Shown here in pieces: positions 1 to 5,080 of a stretch of 9,210 bases of DNA. The notes under the pieces are model-generated. The model was not told where the DNA came from, did no database searches, and saw only the letters and a program-made list of their open reading frames with translations. The position numbers and the translations under genes were made by a program. Origin of the DNA: DAOUGC01 sp034429695 (GTDB lineage: Bacteria > Chloroflexota > Anaerolineae > Anaerolineales > Anaerolineaceae). The number at the start of each line of letters is the position of its first letter. Within the stretch, counting starts at the first letter, position 1. The DNA lies in NCBI GenBank assembly GCA_034429695.1, contig DAOUGC010000228.1, positions 1 through 9,210 of the forward strand, written 5' to 3'.

Positions 1-138
1 ATGGTCATGCCGGGTGACTCAGTGAACATGGAAGTTGAACTGATCGTCCCCGTGGCGCTGGAGCAGGGCTCCAAGTTCGCCATCCGCGAAGGCGGCCTCA
101 CTGTGGGCGCCGGGGTTATCACCAAGATTATTGCGTAG
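1..138 (+). CDS. tuf: Elongation factor Tu, C-terminal end (partial)
   Basis: This is the last 45 codons of EF-Tu, the GTPase that delivers aminoacyl-tRNA to the ribosome; the gene begins outside the window. The frame is open from base 1 and ends in TAG. It reads VMPGDSVNMEVELIVPVAL, then FAIREGGLTVGAGVITKIIA, which is the end of the domain III beta-barrel. The ATG at base 1 is an internal methionine of the conserved (E)MVMPGD motif and not the true start. One detail stands out: the usual Arg in EGGRTVGAG is Leu here. It is followed closely by rpmG, tRNA-Trp and secE, the common bacterial order. Identification is secure. Confidence 0.96.
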   Translation: MVMPGDSVNMEVELIVPVALEQGSKFAIREGGLTVGAGVITKIIA

Positions 139-153
139 AAACGGTAGTGCAAG

Positions 154-324
154 ATGGCCTCTAAAAAGAAAGATATTCGTCCCGTGATCACGTTCGCCTG
201 CACTGAGTGTAAGGAACGCAATTACACCAGCCAGAAGAACCGCCGCAACGATCCCGGGCGCATGGAACTCAAAAAATACTGCCTCCGTTGCCGCAAGCAT
301 ACTGTGCATCGCGAGACAAAGTAA
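154..324 (+). CDS. rpmG: 50S ribosomal protein L33, zinc-binding form
   Basis: L33 is a small protein of the large ribosomal subunit near the E site. The 56-residue product starts MASKKKDIRPVITFACTEC and ends CLRCRKHTVHRETK. It has the full family length and carries two CxxC pairs (Cys16/Cys19 and Cys43/Cys46), so it is the zinc-binding 'C+' type rather than the cysteine-free paralogue made under zinc starvation. The start lies 15 bases after the tuf stop. Only a weak GGTAG-like ribosome-binding site is visible, so translation may depend partly on readthrough from tuf. It is presumably cotranscribed with tuf and tRNA-Trp. Confidence 0.95.
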   Translation: MASKKKDIRPVITFACTECKERNYTSQKNRRNDPGRMELKKYCLRCRKHTVHRETK

Positions 325-334
325 GCCGTAATGC

Positions 335-376
335 CATCGGGGAAACCGGCTCATCATTGGGAAGGTTTCCCCGATG
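335..376 (+). other. Strong stem-loop between rpmG and tRNA-Trp
   Basis: A perfect 13-bp inverted repeat, CATCGGGGAAACC (335-347) and GGTTTCCCCGATG (364-376), surrounds a 16-base loop. It has no T-tract and ends only three bases before the tRNA acceptor stem. It is therefore unlikely to be an ordinary intrinsic terminator. A processing or mRNA-stabilising hairpin that separates the tuf-rpmG message from the tRNA is a reasonable inference. Confidence 0.7.
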
Positions 377-379
377 CAC

Positions 380-452
380 AGGGGAGTAGCTCAATTGGTA
401 GAGCTTCCGTCTCCAAAACGGATGGTTGTGGGTTCGAGTCCTGCCTCCCCTG
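380..452 (+). tRNA. trnW: tRNA-Trp (anticodon CCA)
   Basis: A complete 73-nt cloverleaf can be folded. The acceptor stem is AGGGGAG (380-386) with CTCCCCT (445-451), a perfect 7 bp. The D arm is GCTC...GAGC. The anticodon stem is TCCGT/ACGGA with loop CTCCAAA, giving anticodon CCA at 413-415. The T arm is GTGGG/CCTGC around TTCGAGT. G452 is the discriminator base, as usual for bacterial tRNA-Trp. The 3' CCA is not encoded and must be added by nucleotidyltransferase. Its place before secE matches many bacteria. Confidence 0.97.
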
Positions 453-465
453 CCTGAAACCGGTG

Positions 466-491
466 AACGCCGTCTCATGAGGCGGCGTTTT
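466..491 (+). terminator. Hairpin with short T-run after tRNA-Trp
   Basis: AACGCCGTCT (466-475) pairs with AGGCGGCGTT (480-489), with one G-T wobble and a four-base CATG loop, followed by a TTTT run (488-491). This looks like a weak intrinsic terminator or processing hairpin separating the tRNA from secE. The T-run is short, so partial readthrough into secE is likely. Confidence 0.55.
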
Positions 492-515
492 GACCGTAAA
501 AACAAGGAGCTTTCA

Positions 516-725
516 GTGGCCGAGAAGACCAAAGAGAAGAAAGATAGTAAAATCGTGCAATGGTGGCATCAGACCGTTGGCGAATTGCGCCGTGTCTCCT
601 GGCCCACCCCCCAGGATGCCCTGCGCCTGACCTACATCGTTTTGATCGTCATGGCGGGCATGAGCATTTTGCTGGGACTGCTCGACTTTGTATTTTCTCA
701 GTTGATCACCCTGCTGCTGGCTTAA
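516..725 (+). CDS. secE: Protein translocase subunit SecE
   Basis: SecE is the small clamp subunit of the SecYEG channel in the cytoplasmic membrane. The 69-residue product has a charged cytoplasmic N-terminus rich in Lys and Glu. The amphipathic helix carries the family motif GELRRVSWPTPQD (residues 22-34), and one membrane segment follows at about residues 38-66. This is the usual single-span bacterial form. The GTG start at 516 is chosen because AAGGAG (504-509) lies 6 bases upstream. An upstream in-frame ATG at 426 would run through tRNA-Trp and the hairpin at 466-491, so it is rejected. nusG follows after 37 bases. Confidence 0.94.
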   Translation: MAEKTKEKKDSKIVQWWHQTVGELRRVSWPTPQDALRLTYIVLIVMAGMSILLGLLDFVFSQLITLLLA

Positions 726-762
726 TTCAGCACAGGTTGATCGGTTGGTCATGAGGTGTTAG

Positions 763-1503
763 ATGGGCGCGCAAGACGACGATAAAATCTTTCAGGATGA
801 CGACGAACTGACTGCCACCGGCGACGATGGTCAGGAGGTGGAGTCGCACCAGGCAGTAACGCCGCCTGCGCCGATTGTGGGCGCCCAGCGCGAGAGCCGT
901 TCTTCGGCTGCATCCCGCAACAAGGACATGCCCGCCCTGGATGACGAGGAAGGTTATCAGCCGCCTGCTGAAGGCGCCGATACCCGCCAGTGGTACGTCA
1001 TTCACTGCTACTCAGGGTACGAGAACAAGGTGCGCCATAATCTCGAGCAGCGCATCGAGACCATGGGCATGAAAGACCGCATTTTTGATGTGGTCATCCC
1101 CACCCAGGAAGAAATTGAAGTCAAAGACGGCAAGCGCCGCTCAGTGGAGCGCCACGTTTTCCCCGGCTACGTGCTGGTGAACATGATCCTCTCTGAGGAA
1201 TCGTGGTATGTGGTGCGCAACACCCCCGGCGTGACCGGCTTTGTGGGCATGGGCAATCAGCCCACCCCCCTGCGCCCCGAAGAGGTCTCTCAGATTCTGC
1301 GCCGCATGGAAGCCGAAGCCCCGCACATCAAGGTCACTTTCAAAGTGGGCGAGCGGGTGCGCATCGTGGACGGACCGTTCAACGACTTCCGTGGTACAGT
1401 CTCTGAGATCGACATGGAGCGCTCCAAGGTTCGTGTAATGGTCAACTTCTTCGGGCGGGAAACCCCCGTTGAACTTGACTTTTTGCAGGTCGAAAAGTCA
1501 TAA
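763..1503 (+). CDS. nusG: Transcription termination/antitermination protein NusG
   Basis: NusG binds RNA polymerase and links it to Rho or to the ribosome. The product is 246 residues long. Residues 1-74 form an acidic, low-complexity extension rich in Asp, Glu, Ala and Ser. The NGN domain begins at about residue 75 (RQWYVIHCYSGYENKV) and includes the RHVFPGYVLV motif and the NTPGVTGFVG segment. The C-terminal KOW domain runs from VGERVRIVDGPFNDFRG to the end. The two folded domains are normal; the extension explains a length well above the ~180 residues of E. coli NusG. The ATG at 763 has a GAGGTG ribosome-binding site at 753-758. Placement between secE and rplK is canonical. Confidence 0.96.
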   Translation: MGAQDDDKIFQDDDELTATGDDGQEVESHQAVTPPAPIVGAQRESRSSAASRNKDMPALDDEEGYQPPAEGADTRQWYVIHCYSGYENKVRHNLEQRIETMGMKDRIFDVVIPTQEEIEVKDGKRRSVERHVFPGYVLVNMILSEESWYVVRNTPGVTGFVGMGNQPTPLRPEEVSQILRRMEAEAPHIKVTFKVGERVRIVDGPFNDFRGTVSEIDMERSKVRVMVNFFGRETPVELDFLQVEKS

Positions 1504-1534
1504 CCCTGTTCATCCGGTATTTTGCCGGACATTC

Positions 1535-1580
1535 GTGGGAGGGTGACTGCGCAGCGCAGAAAACCACCCGGTAAAACCAC
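1535..1580 (+). promoter_or_regulatory. Probable L1-binding leader hairpin upstream of rplK
   Basis: GTGG (1535-1538) pairs with CCAC (1577-1580), and GGGTG (1541-1545) with CACCC (1565-1569). An inner CTGCG-CAG-CGCAG hairpin lies at 1547-1559. The 2-nt GA on the 5' side and 7-nt GGTAAAA on the 3' side form an asymmetric internal loop. The same layout recurs before rplA. L1 is known to repress its own operon by binding an mRNA mimic of its 23S rRNA site; assignment of this hairpin to L1 is inference from position and shape. It ends right beside the rplK ribosome-binding site. Confidence 0.7.
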
Positions 1581-1595
1581 AAAGGAGTCAAAGCT

Positions 1596-2021
1596 GTGGC
1601 AAAGAAACTAAAGGCTGTTGTTCGTTTACAGATCAATGCCGGCAAAGCCAACCCCGCGCCGCCCATTGGTCCTGCACTGGCGGGTCATGGTTTGAACATC
1701 ATGGCCTTCTGCAAGGAATACAACGCCCGCACCCAGAACCGCGTTGGCGAAGTCATTCCCGCCGAGATCACCGTCTATACCGATGGTTCCTTCACTTTCA
1801 TCCTCAAATCATCGCCCGCTGGCGTTCTGTTGAAGAAGGCGGCTGGTGTTGATAAGGGTTCCGCAACCGCCCCGCGCGCCAAGGTTGGCAAGGTCACCCG
1901 CGCCCAGGTGCGTGAGATTGCCGAAACCAAGATGAAAGACATGAATGCCATTGATATCGAAGGCGCCATGCGTCAAATCGAAGGCACCGCCCGCAATATG
2001 GGTATCGAGGTCGTTGACTGA
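1596..2021 (+). CDS. rplK: 50S ribosomal protein L11
   Basis: L11 binds 23S rRNA in the GTPase-associated centre of the large subunit. The product is 141 residues, the normal length. The N-terminal domain has VVRLQINAGKANPAPPIGPAL and then HGLNIMAFCKEYNARTQ. The C-terminal rRNA-binding domain holds KKAAGVDKGSA and ends in AMRQIEGTARNMGIEVVD. The usual PALGQHG reads PALAGHG here, a mild substitution. The start is GTG at 1596, with AAAGGAG at 1581-1587, directly after a putative L1-binding hairpin. rplA follows after 53 bases, so the two are one transcription unit. Confidence 0.97.
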   Translation: MAKKLKAVVRLQINAGKANPAPPIGPALAGHGLNIMAFCKEYNARTQNRVGEVIPAEITVYTDGSFTFILKSSPAGVLLKKAAGVDKGSATAPRAKVGKVTRAQVREIAETKMKDMNAIDIEGAMRQIEGTARNMGIEVVD

Positions 2022-2026
2022 TATAC

Positions 2027-2062
2027 GTGGGAGGGCCACATTCATTGGCCCGTCTGCACCAC
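2027..2062 (+). promoter_or_regulatory. Second probable L1-binding hairpin, upstream of rplA
   Basis: GTGG (2027-2030) pairs with CCAC (2059-2062), and GGGCCA (2033-2038) with TGGCCC (2046-2051), with loop CATTCAT. The bulges match the rplK leader copy: GA on the 5' side and a 7-nt GTCTGCA on the 3' side. The inner stem sequence differs but pairs perfectly, a covariation that argues for a selected RNA structure. AAAGGAG follows immediately (2063-2069), so bound protein would cover the rplA start region. Confidence 0.72.
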
Positions 2063-2074
2063 AAAGGAGTAATC

Positions 2075-2794
2075 ATGCCGAAACACGGAAAGAAATTCAC
2101 CGCTGCGCTGGAGAAAGTGGAAGAAAACCGTTTCTACACCCCCAGCGAGGCGATTGACCTGGTAAAGGTGACCAGCATTACCACCTTTGACGGCACAGTG
2201 GAACTGCACATGCGCATGGGTCTGGATCCCCGTCAGGCGGATCAGCAGGTGCGTGACGTGGTTGTGCTGCCTCACGGGCTGGGCAAGAGCGTGCGCGTGC
2301 TGGTGTTCGCTCAGGGCGAAGGCGCCACCCTGGCGCAGGAAGCCGGAGCCGACTACGTGGCCGACAGCGATGAGTGGATCACCCGCATTCAGGGCGGTTT
2401 CACTGATTTCGATGTTGCCATTGCCACCCCCGACATGATGGCAAAAGCCGGTCGCCTGGGCAAGGTGTTGGGTCCCCGCGGCCTCATGCCGAACCCCAAG
2501 GCTGGTACGGTTGTGCCCGCTGAAGACCTGCCGCGCGTGATTCGCGAAGCCAAGGCTGGCCGCGTTGAATTCCGCCTGGACAAGACCGCCAACCTGCACG
2601 TGCCGATTGGCAAGGTGTCCTTCAGCGCCGAGCAGTTGTACGACAACATGGCCGCCATGATGGACGCCATCAAGAAAGCCAAGCCGTCAGGCGCCAAGGG
2701 CGCTTACATCCGCCGCATCACCATGGCTGCCACCATGGGCCCTGGCATCAAGGTTGAAGCCAACGCTGCCCAGAGCATGGATAGCCGCCAGTAG
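2075..2794 (+). CDS. rplA: 50S ribosomal protein L1
   Basis: L1 builds the mobile stalk of the large subunit that moves deacylated tRNA out of the E site. In many bacteria it also represses its own mRNA. The product is 239 residues, close to the usual ~230. It begins MPKHGKKFTAALEKVEEN, and the signature GRLGKVLGPRGLMPNPKAGTV lies mid-protein, followed by FRLDKTANLHVPIGKVSF. The ATG at 2075 has AAAGGAG 5 bases upstream. A longer in-frame GTG at 2027 lies inside the conserved hairpin and is rejected. Two hairpins resembling L1 sites precede rplK and rplA, consistent with autoregulation. Confidence 0.97.
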   Translation: MPKHGKKFTAALEKVEENRFYTPSEAIDLVKVTSITTFDGTVELHMRMGLDPRQADQQVRDVVVLPHGLGKSVRVLVFAQGEGATLAQEAGADYVADSDEWITRIQGGFTDFDVAIATPDMMAKAGRLGKVLGPRGLMPNPKAGTVVPAEDLPRVIREAKAGRVEFRLDKTANLHVPIGKVSFSAEQLYDNMAAMMDAIKKAKPSGAKGAYIRRITMAATMGPGIKVEANAAQSMDSRQ

Positions 2795-2811
2795 TTTTTG
2801 TCTGGTAATCC

Positions 2812-2842
2812 GTCCGGGCTGGGGCTTGCCCATGAGCCGGAC
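2812..2842 (+). other. Stem-loop after rplA
   Basis: GTCCGGGCT (2812-2820) pairs with AGCCGGAC (2835-2842), with one bulged G, and the loop can form a further GGGC/GCCC pairing. No T-run follows, so it is not a standard terminator. It may protect the 3' end of the rplK-rplA message or mark a processing point before the L10 leader. Confidence 0.5.
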
Positions 2843-2859
2843 TTGTGACAATCAAATAT

Positions 2860-2925
2860 CACCGCAGACAGCCGGTGCCGTTCGCTGAGAAAACATAAGC
2901 GGCGGCTCAATATCCAGCCGAGGTG
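2860..2925 (+). promoter_or_regulatory. Ribosomal protein L10 leader (autoregulatory RNA)
   Basis: The segment upstream of rplJ carries the L10-leader signature: GCAGACAGCCGGTGCCG on the 5' side and ATCCAGCCGAGGTG on the 3' side. Outer pairing is CACC (2860-2863) with GGTG (2922-2925). The internal arm pairs GCCG (2877-2880) with CGGC (2903-2906), and CGCT (2883-2886) with AGCG (2898-2901). In bacteria this RNA binds the L10-L12 complex and lowers rplJL expression when free protein builds up. Here it sits ahead of an attenuator hairpin, so control is probably by premature termination. A further small hairpin, ATCTTG/CAAGAT, lies at 2935-2950. Confidence 0.85.
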
Positions 2926-2986
2926 AAGACAGGGATCTTGCAAACAAGATTATGCAAACCCACGGCGCCCCTTTTTGTGCGCCTTG

Positions 2987-3030
2987 AAAAGTCTTTGCCT
3001 GGTTGGATGACAAGGCAAAGACTTTTTGTT
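2987..3030 (+). terminator. Attenuator terminator in the rplJ leader
   Basis: AAAAGTCTTTGCCT (2987-3000) and AGGCAAAGACTTTT (3013-3026) form a perfect 14-bp stem around a 12-base loop and lead into TTTTTG. This is a full intrinsic terminator placed between the L10 leader and the rplJ ribosome-binding site. A terminator inside an operon, directly after an L10-type RNA, fits a regulated attenuator better than a constitutive stop. Confidence 0.85.
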
Positions 3031-3059
3031 TGCACCTTTGTGGAAAGGAGGAAAGTTTC

Positions 3060-3581
3060 ATGGCATTTTCAAAGAAGCAGAAGAATGCAATGCTGGCTCA
3101 GTACGAAGAGTGGTTGGATGGCTCACAGGCCGTTTTCATGCTGTCGTACTCGCGCATGGGTATGAAGGATATTGATGCTTTGCGCGCTCGCATTCGCGAT
3201 GCCGGTGGCCAGGGCCATGTGGTGAAGAACACCCTCATGGAAATTGCCCTGCGCAACCACGGCGTGAATGTTGACCAGCTTACCGGCACCACTCTGATGG
3301 GCTTCGCATTTTCCGATGTTCCCGGGCTTGCCAAGGTTTTCGCCGACGCAGCCAAGAGCGATGTGTTCGAACTGAGCGGCGGCATCATGGACAAGCAGAT
3401 GCTCACTGCCTCTCAGGTGAAGAGCCTGGCTGACCTGCCCCCGTTGCCGGTCATGCGCGCCCGCTTGCTTGGCACCATTCTGGCGCCCGCCAGCCAGTTG
3501 GTTCGCACACTGGCAGAGCCCGCCCGCCAGGTGGCCGCTGTGGTCAAGGCTTACTCAGAACAAGCCGGACAAGCCGCCTGA
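3060..3581 (+). CDS. rplJ: 50S ribosomal protein L10
   Basis: L10 anchors the L7/L12 stalk to 23S rRNA at the factor-binding site. The product is 173 residues, the expected length. It opens MAFSKKQKNAMLAQYEEWL and contains the family's VVKNTLMEIAL segment and the LSGGIMDKQMLTASQVKSLA stretch. The C-terminal helix (about residue 140 onward), rich in Ala, Leu and Val, is where L7/L12 dimers dock. The ATG at 3060 has a strong AAAGGAGG (3044-3051). An in-frame ATG at 3003 falls in the loop of the attenuator and is rejected. The gene is preceded by an L10-type leader and followed by rplL. Confidence 0.96.
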   Translation: MAFSKKQKNAMLAQYEEWLDGSQAVFMLSYSRMGMKDIDALRARIRDAGGQGHVVKNTLMEIALRNHGVNVDQLTGTTLMGFAFSDVPGLAKVFADAAKSDVFELSGGIMDKQMLTASQVKSLADLPPLPVMRARLLGTILAPASQLVRTLAEPARQVAAVVKAYSEQAGQAA

Positions 3582-3670
3582 ACTGTATCAAACCGGGCGT
3601 AGGGCCTGTGTGGTCAACGCTCATCGTACAAACTTAACCATCTTTTTTTGAATTGCAAGGAGTAATTACA

Positions 3671-4048
3671 ATGGCAGACCTGAATAAACTGGTTGAAGAA
3701 CTGGGCAGCCTGAGCGTGTTGGAAGCTGCTGAACTGGTGAAAATGCTGGAAGAGAAGTGGGGCGTTTCCGCCGCCGCTCCTGTGGCTGTTGCCGCCGCCG
3801 GCCCCGCCGCCGCCGCTGCCGAGCCCGTGGAAGAGAAGACCGAGTTCGATGTCGTCCTGAAGGACGCTGGTCCCAAGAAGATCGAGACCATCAAGGTCAT
3901 CCGCCAGCTCACCAACCTGGGCCTCGTGGAAGCCAAGACCATGGCCGAAACCGCTGGTTCCAAGGTGCTCTCGGGTGTTTCCAAGGAAGTTGCCGCCGAC
4001 GCGAAAGCCAAGCTGGAAGCCGCCGGCGCCGTGGTCGAGATCGTCTAA
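3671..4048 (+). CDS. rplL: 50S ribosomal protein L7/L12
   Basis: L7/L12 forms the flexible multi-copy stalk that recruits translational GTPases. The 125-residue product has an N-terminal dimerisation domain (MADLNKLVEELGSLSVLEAA), an Ala/Pro-rich hinge at about residues 35-55, and a C-terminal domain beginning EKTEFDVVLKDAG. The factor-binding helix KKIETIKVIRQL keeps the expected Lys, Ile, Lys and Arg pattern. The usual GLGLKEAKDLVE reads NLGLVEAKTMAE, replacing a normally conserved lysine. The start at 3671 has AAGGAG (3657-3662). An ATG six codons upstream overlaps the ribosome-binding site and is rejected. A strong terminator follows. Confidence 0.96.
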   Translation: MADLNKLVEELGSLSVLEAAELVKMLEEKWGVSAAAPVAVAAAGPAAAAAEPVEEKTEFDVVLKDAGPKKIETIKVIRQLTNLGLVEAKTMAETAGSKVLSGVSKEVAADAKAKLEAAGAVVEIV

Positions 4049-4070
4049 TTCGACTGCAACCAGAAAACAA

Positions 4071-4110
4071 AAAGACCGCGGGTTCGCAAGAACTCAGCGG
4101 TCTTTTTTTT
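4071..4110. terminator. Bidirectional terminator between rplL and lexA
   Basis: AAAGACCGC (4071-4079) pairs with GCGGTCTTT (4097-4105). The stem continues as GGGTTC (4080-4085) with GAACTC (4090-4095) and is capped by a GCAA tetraloop, with A4096 bulged. T8 follows on the + strand (4103-4110). On the - strand the same stem ends in TTTTTGTTTT, so it can also stop the convergent lexA transcript. Confidence 0.93.
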
Positions 4111-4163
4111 GTTATGGGCAGGAACGATAAAGAAAACTTTGTAAAGCGGGTTGGGTGGATGCC

Positions 4164-4883
4164 TCAGGCAGCCACGCTGCGCACCTGACGGATGACCATC
4201 ACCACCTTGCCCATGATGCGCATGCGCTCGGGATTGTTGACGATGATGGGCTTCATGGTTGGGTTGGCTGGCTGCAGACGTACGCGGTCGTTTTCACGGT
4301 AGAAATACTTGAGCGTGGTCTCATCGGTGTCATCCAGCCAGACGGCCACCATTTCACCGTTGATGGCATCAGAGGCGCGGCGCATGACCACGATGTCGCC
4401 GTCGTTAATCATGGCATCGATCATCGAGTCGCCGTCCACTTCGAGAGCGAACAGGTCAGACACGTTCTCGCGGGCGGGCAGCAGGGTGCGCGCGATCTCG
4501 ATGCTGGATTCCGGGTCGAAGTAGGCAAAGTCGGAGGAAGGCACAGGGATGGGGGCGCTTGCCACGATGCGGCCTGCCAGTGGAATGGAGAGGAATTCTT
4601 CCACCTTTTTCTGAATGGTGCGGGCTGCCTGGGCGGTTGCGTCCTGGATGGTGGTCATGGAGCGCAGGATGCGGATGCTGCGCGAGATGTGGTTGTCGCG
4701 CTCGATGTACTGCATCTCTTCCAGTTGCTTCAAATAATAATCCACCAGCGAAGTTGATGTGACGCCAATACTCTCTCCGATCTCACGAATGGAGGGGGAG
4801 TAATGATTGCTGTTCTGGAACCTGGTCAGGAATTCCATGATTTTTCGGTGGCGTTCACCGAGACCGGCTGGTTTTCTTGCCAT
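4164..4883 (-). CDS. lexA: LexA repressor, SOS-response regulator
   Basis: LexA represses DNA-repair genes and inactivates itself by self-cleavage when RecA filaments form. The 239-residue product starts MARKPAGLGERHRKIMEFL. A winged helix-turn-helix spans about residues 27-73 (YSPSIREIGESIGVTSTS). The cleavage site is Ala103-Gly104 in PLAGRIVAS. The catalytic pair is Ser153 (DGDSMIDAMINDGD) and Lys192 (TTLKYF). About 49 residues lie between the cut site and the serine, against 34 in E. coli, and the whole protein is longer than the usual ~200. The ATG at 4883 has AAGGAG 6 bases upstream; an in-frame ATG 30 codons further up has no support. The gene is convergent with rplL and divergent from the zinc-ribbon operon, and its promoter carries an SOS box. 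Confidence 0.96.
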   Translation of the reverse strand: MARKPAGLGERHRKIMEFLTRFQNSNHYSPSIREIGESIGVTSTSLVDYYLKQLEEMQYIERDNHISRSIRILRSMTTIQDATAQAARTIQKKVEEFLSIPLAGRIVASAPIPVPSSDFAYFDPESSIEIARTLLPARENVSDLFALEVDGDSMIDAMINDGDIVVMRRASDAINGEMVAVWLDDTDETTLKYFYRENDRVRLQPANPTMKPIIVNNPERMRIMGKVVMVIRQVRSVAA

Positions 4884-4982
4884 AATCGGCTCCTTGTTTG
4901 GAATTACCCTTTCGCGTGGTCTGCGGCATGGTAATTCCGCGTGACCGTAATTGGTGGCTGCCATTACTGGCAATCATAGCTC

Positions 4983-4998
4983 ATATGTACTAACATAT
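4983..4998. repeat. AT-rich palindrome over the lexA -10/start region
   Basis: ATATGT-ACTA-ACATAT is a perfect 6-bp inverted repeat with a four-base centre. It overlaps the -10 and the expected transcription start of lexA. It may be a second operator, or chance in AT-rich promoter DNA. Confidence 0.4.
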
Positions 4999-5023
4999 TA
5001 CACGAACATGCGTTCTGTGTCAA
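4995..5023 (-). promoter_or_regulatory. lexA promoter
   Basis: Read on the - strand, a perfect TTGACA -35 (5023-5018) is followed by a 17-bp spacer and TAATAT as -10 (5000-4995). The predicted start is near 4988, giving a leader of about 105 bases before the lexA ATG. The spacer contains the SOS box. Confidence 0.8.
5003..5016. promoter_or_regulatory. SOS box (LexA operator)
   Basis: CGAACATGCGTTCT matches the GAAC-N4-GTTC core of the LexA operator known from Firmicutes and Actinobacteria (CGAACN4GTTCG) in all eight core bases. It lies wholly inside the -35/-10 spacer of the lexA promoter, where bound LexA would block RNA polymerase. It is about 70-85 bp upstream of the divergent operon's predicted start, so an effect there is possible but less sure. 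Confidence 0.85.
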
Positions 5024-5052
5024 TAGGATTCAACCAAAATTCATCGAAACTC

Positions 5053-5080
5053 TTGACGATTTGACGAATAATGCTATACT
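5053..5080 (+). promoter_or_regulatory. Promoter of the zinc-ribbon / CsoR-family / OsmC operon
   Basis: TTGACG (5053-5058) and TATACT (5075-5080), separated by 16 bp, form a near-consensus housekeeping promoter. A second TTGACG (5061-5066) and a TATAAT (5090-5095) are nearby but do not pair at a suitable distance. The promoter is back-to-back with that of lexA, with about 30 bp between the two -35 boxes. Confidence 0.75.

Noticed and set aside
1513..1529. TCCGG/CCGGA stem after nusG as a terminator
   Set aside because: The stem is only 5 bp with no T-run after it. It may be a minor part of the rplK leader but cannot be supported alone.
2027..2074. GTG start extending rplA by 16 codons
   Set aside because: The GTG is part of the conserved hairpin stem, and the AAAGGAG before ATG 2075 fits much better.
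2042..2599. Open frame of 185 codons on the - strand inside rplA
   Set aside because: It is fully antisense to the well-supported rplA and has no family resemblance.
3582..3670. T7 run (about 3644-3650) between rplJ and rplL as a terminator or attenuator
   Set aside because: Only a weak GGGCGT/ACGCTC pairing with a large loop is found, and it lies too far upstream of the T-run.
3757..4188. Arg-rich + strand frame overlapping rplL and running past its terminator
   Set aside because: It is a +1-frame shadow of the Ala-rich rplL and crosses an intrinsic terminator.
4155..4757. Open frame of 200 codons on the + strand opposite lexA
   Set aside because: It lies almost entirely antisense to lexA, its product is His/Asp/Gly-rich with no recognisable domain, and it has no good ribosome-binding site. 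It is a shadow of lexA codon use.
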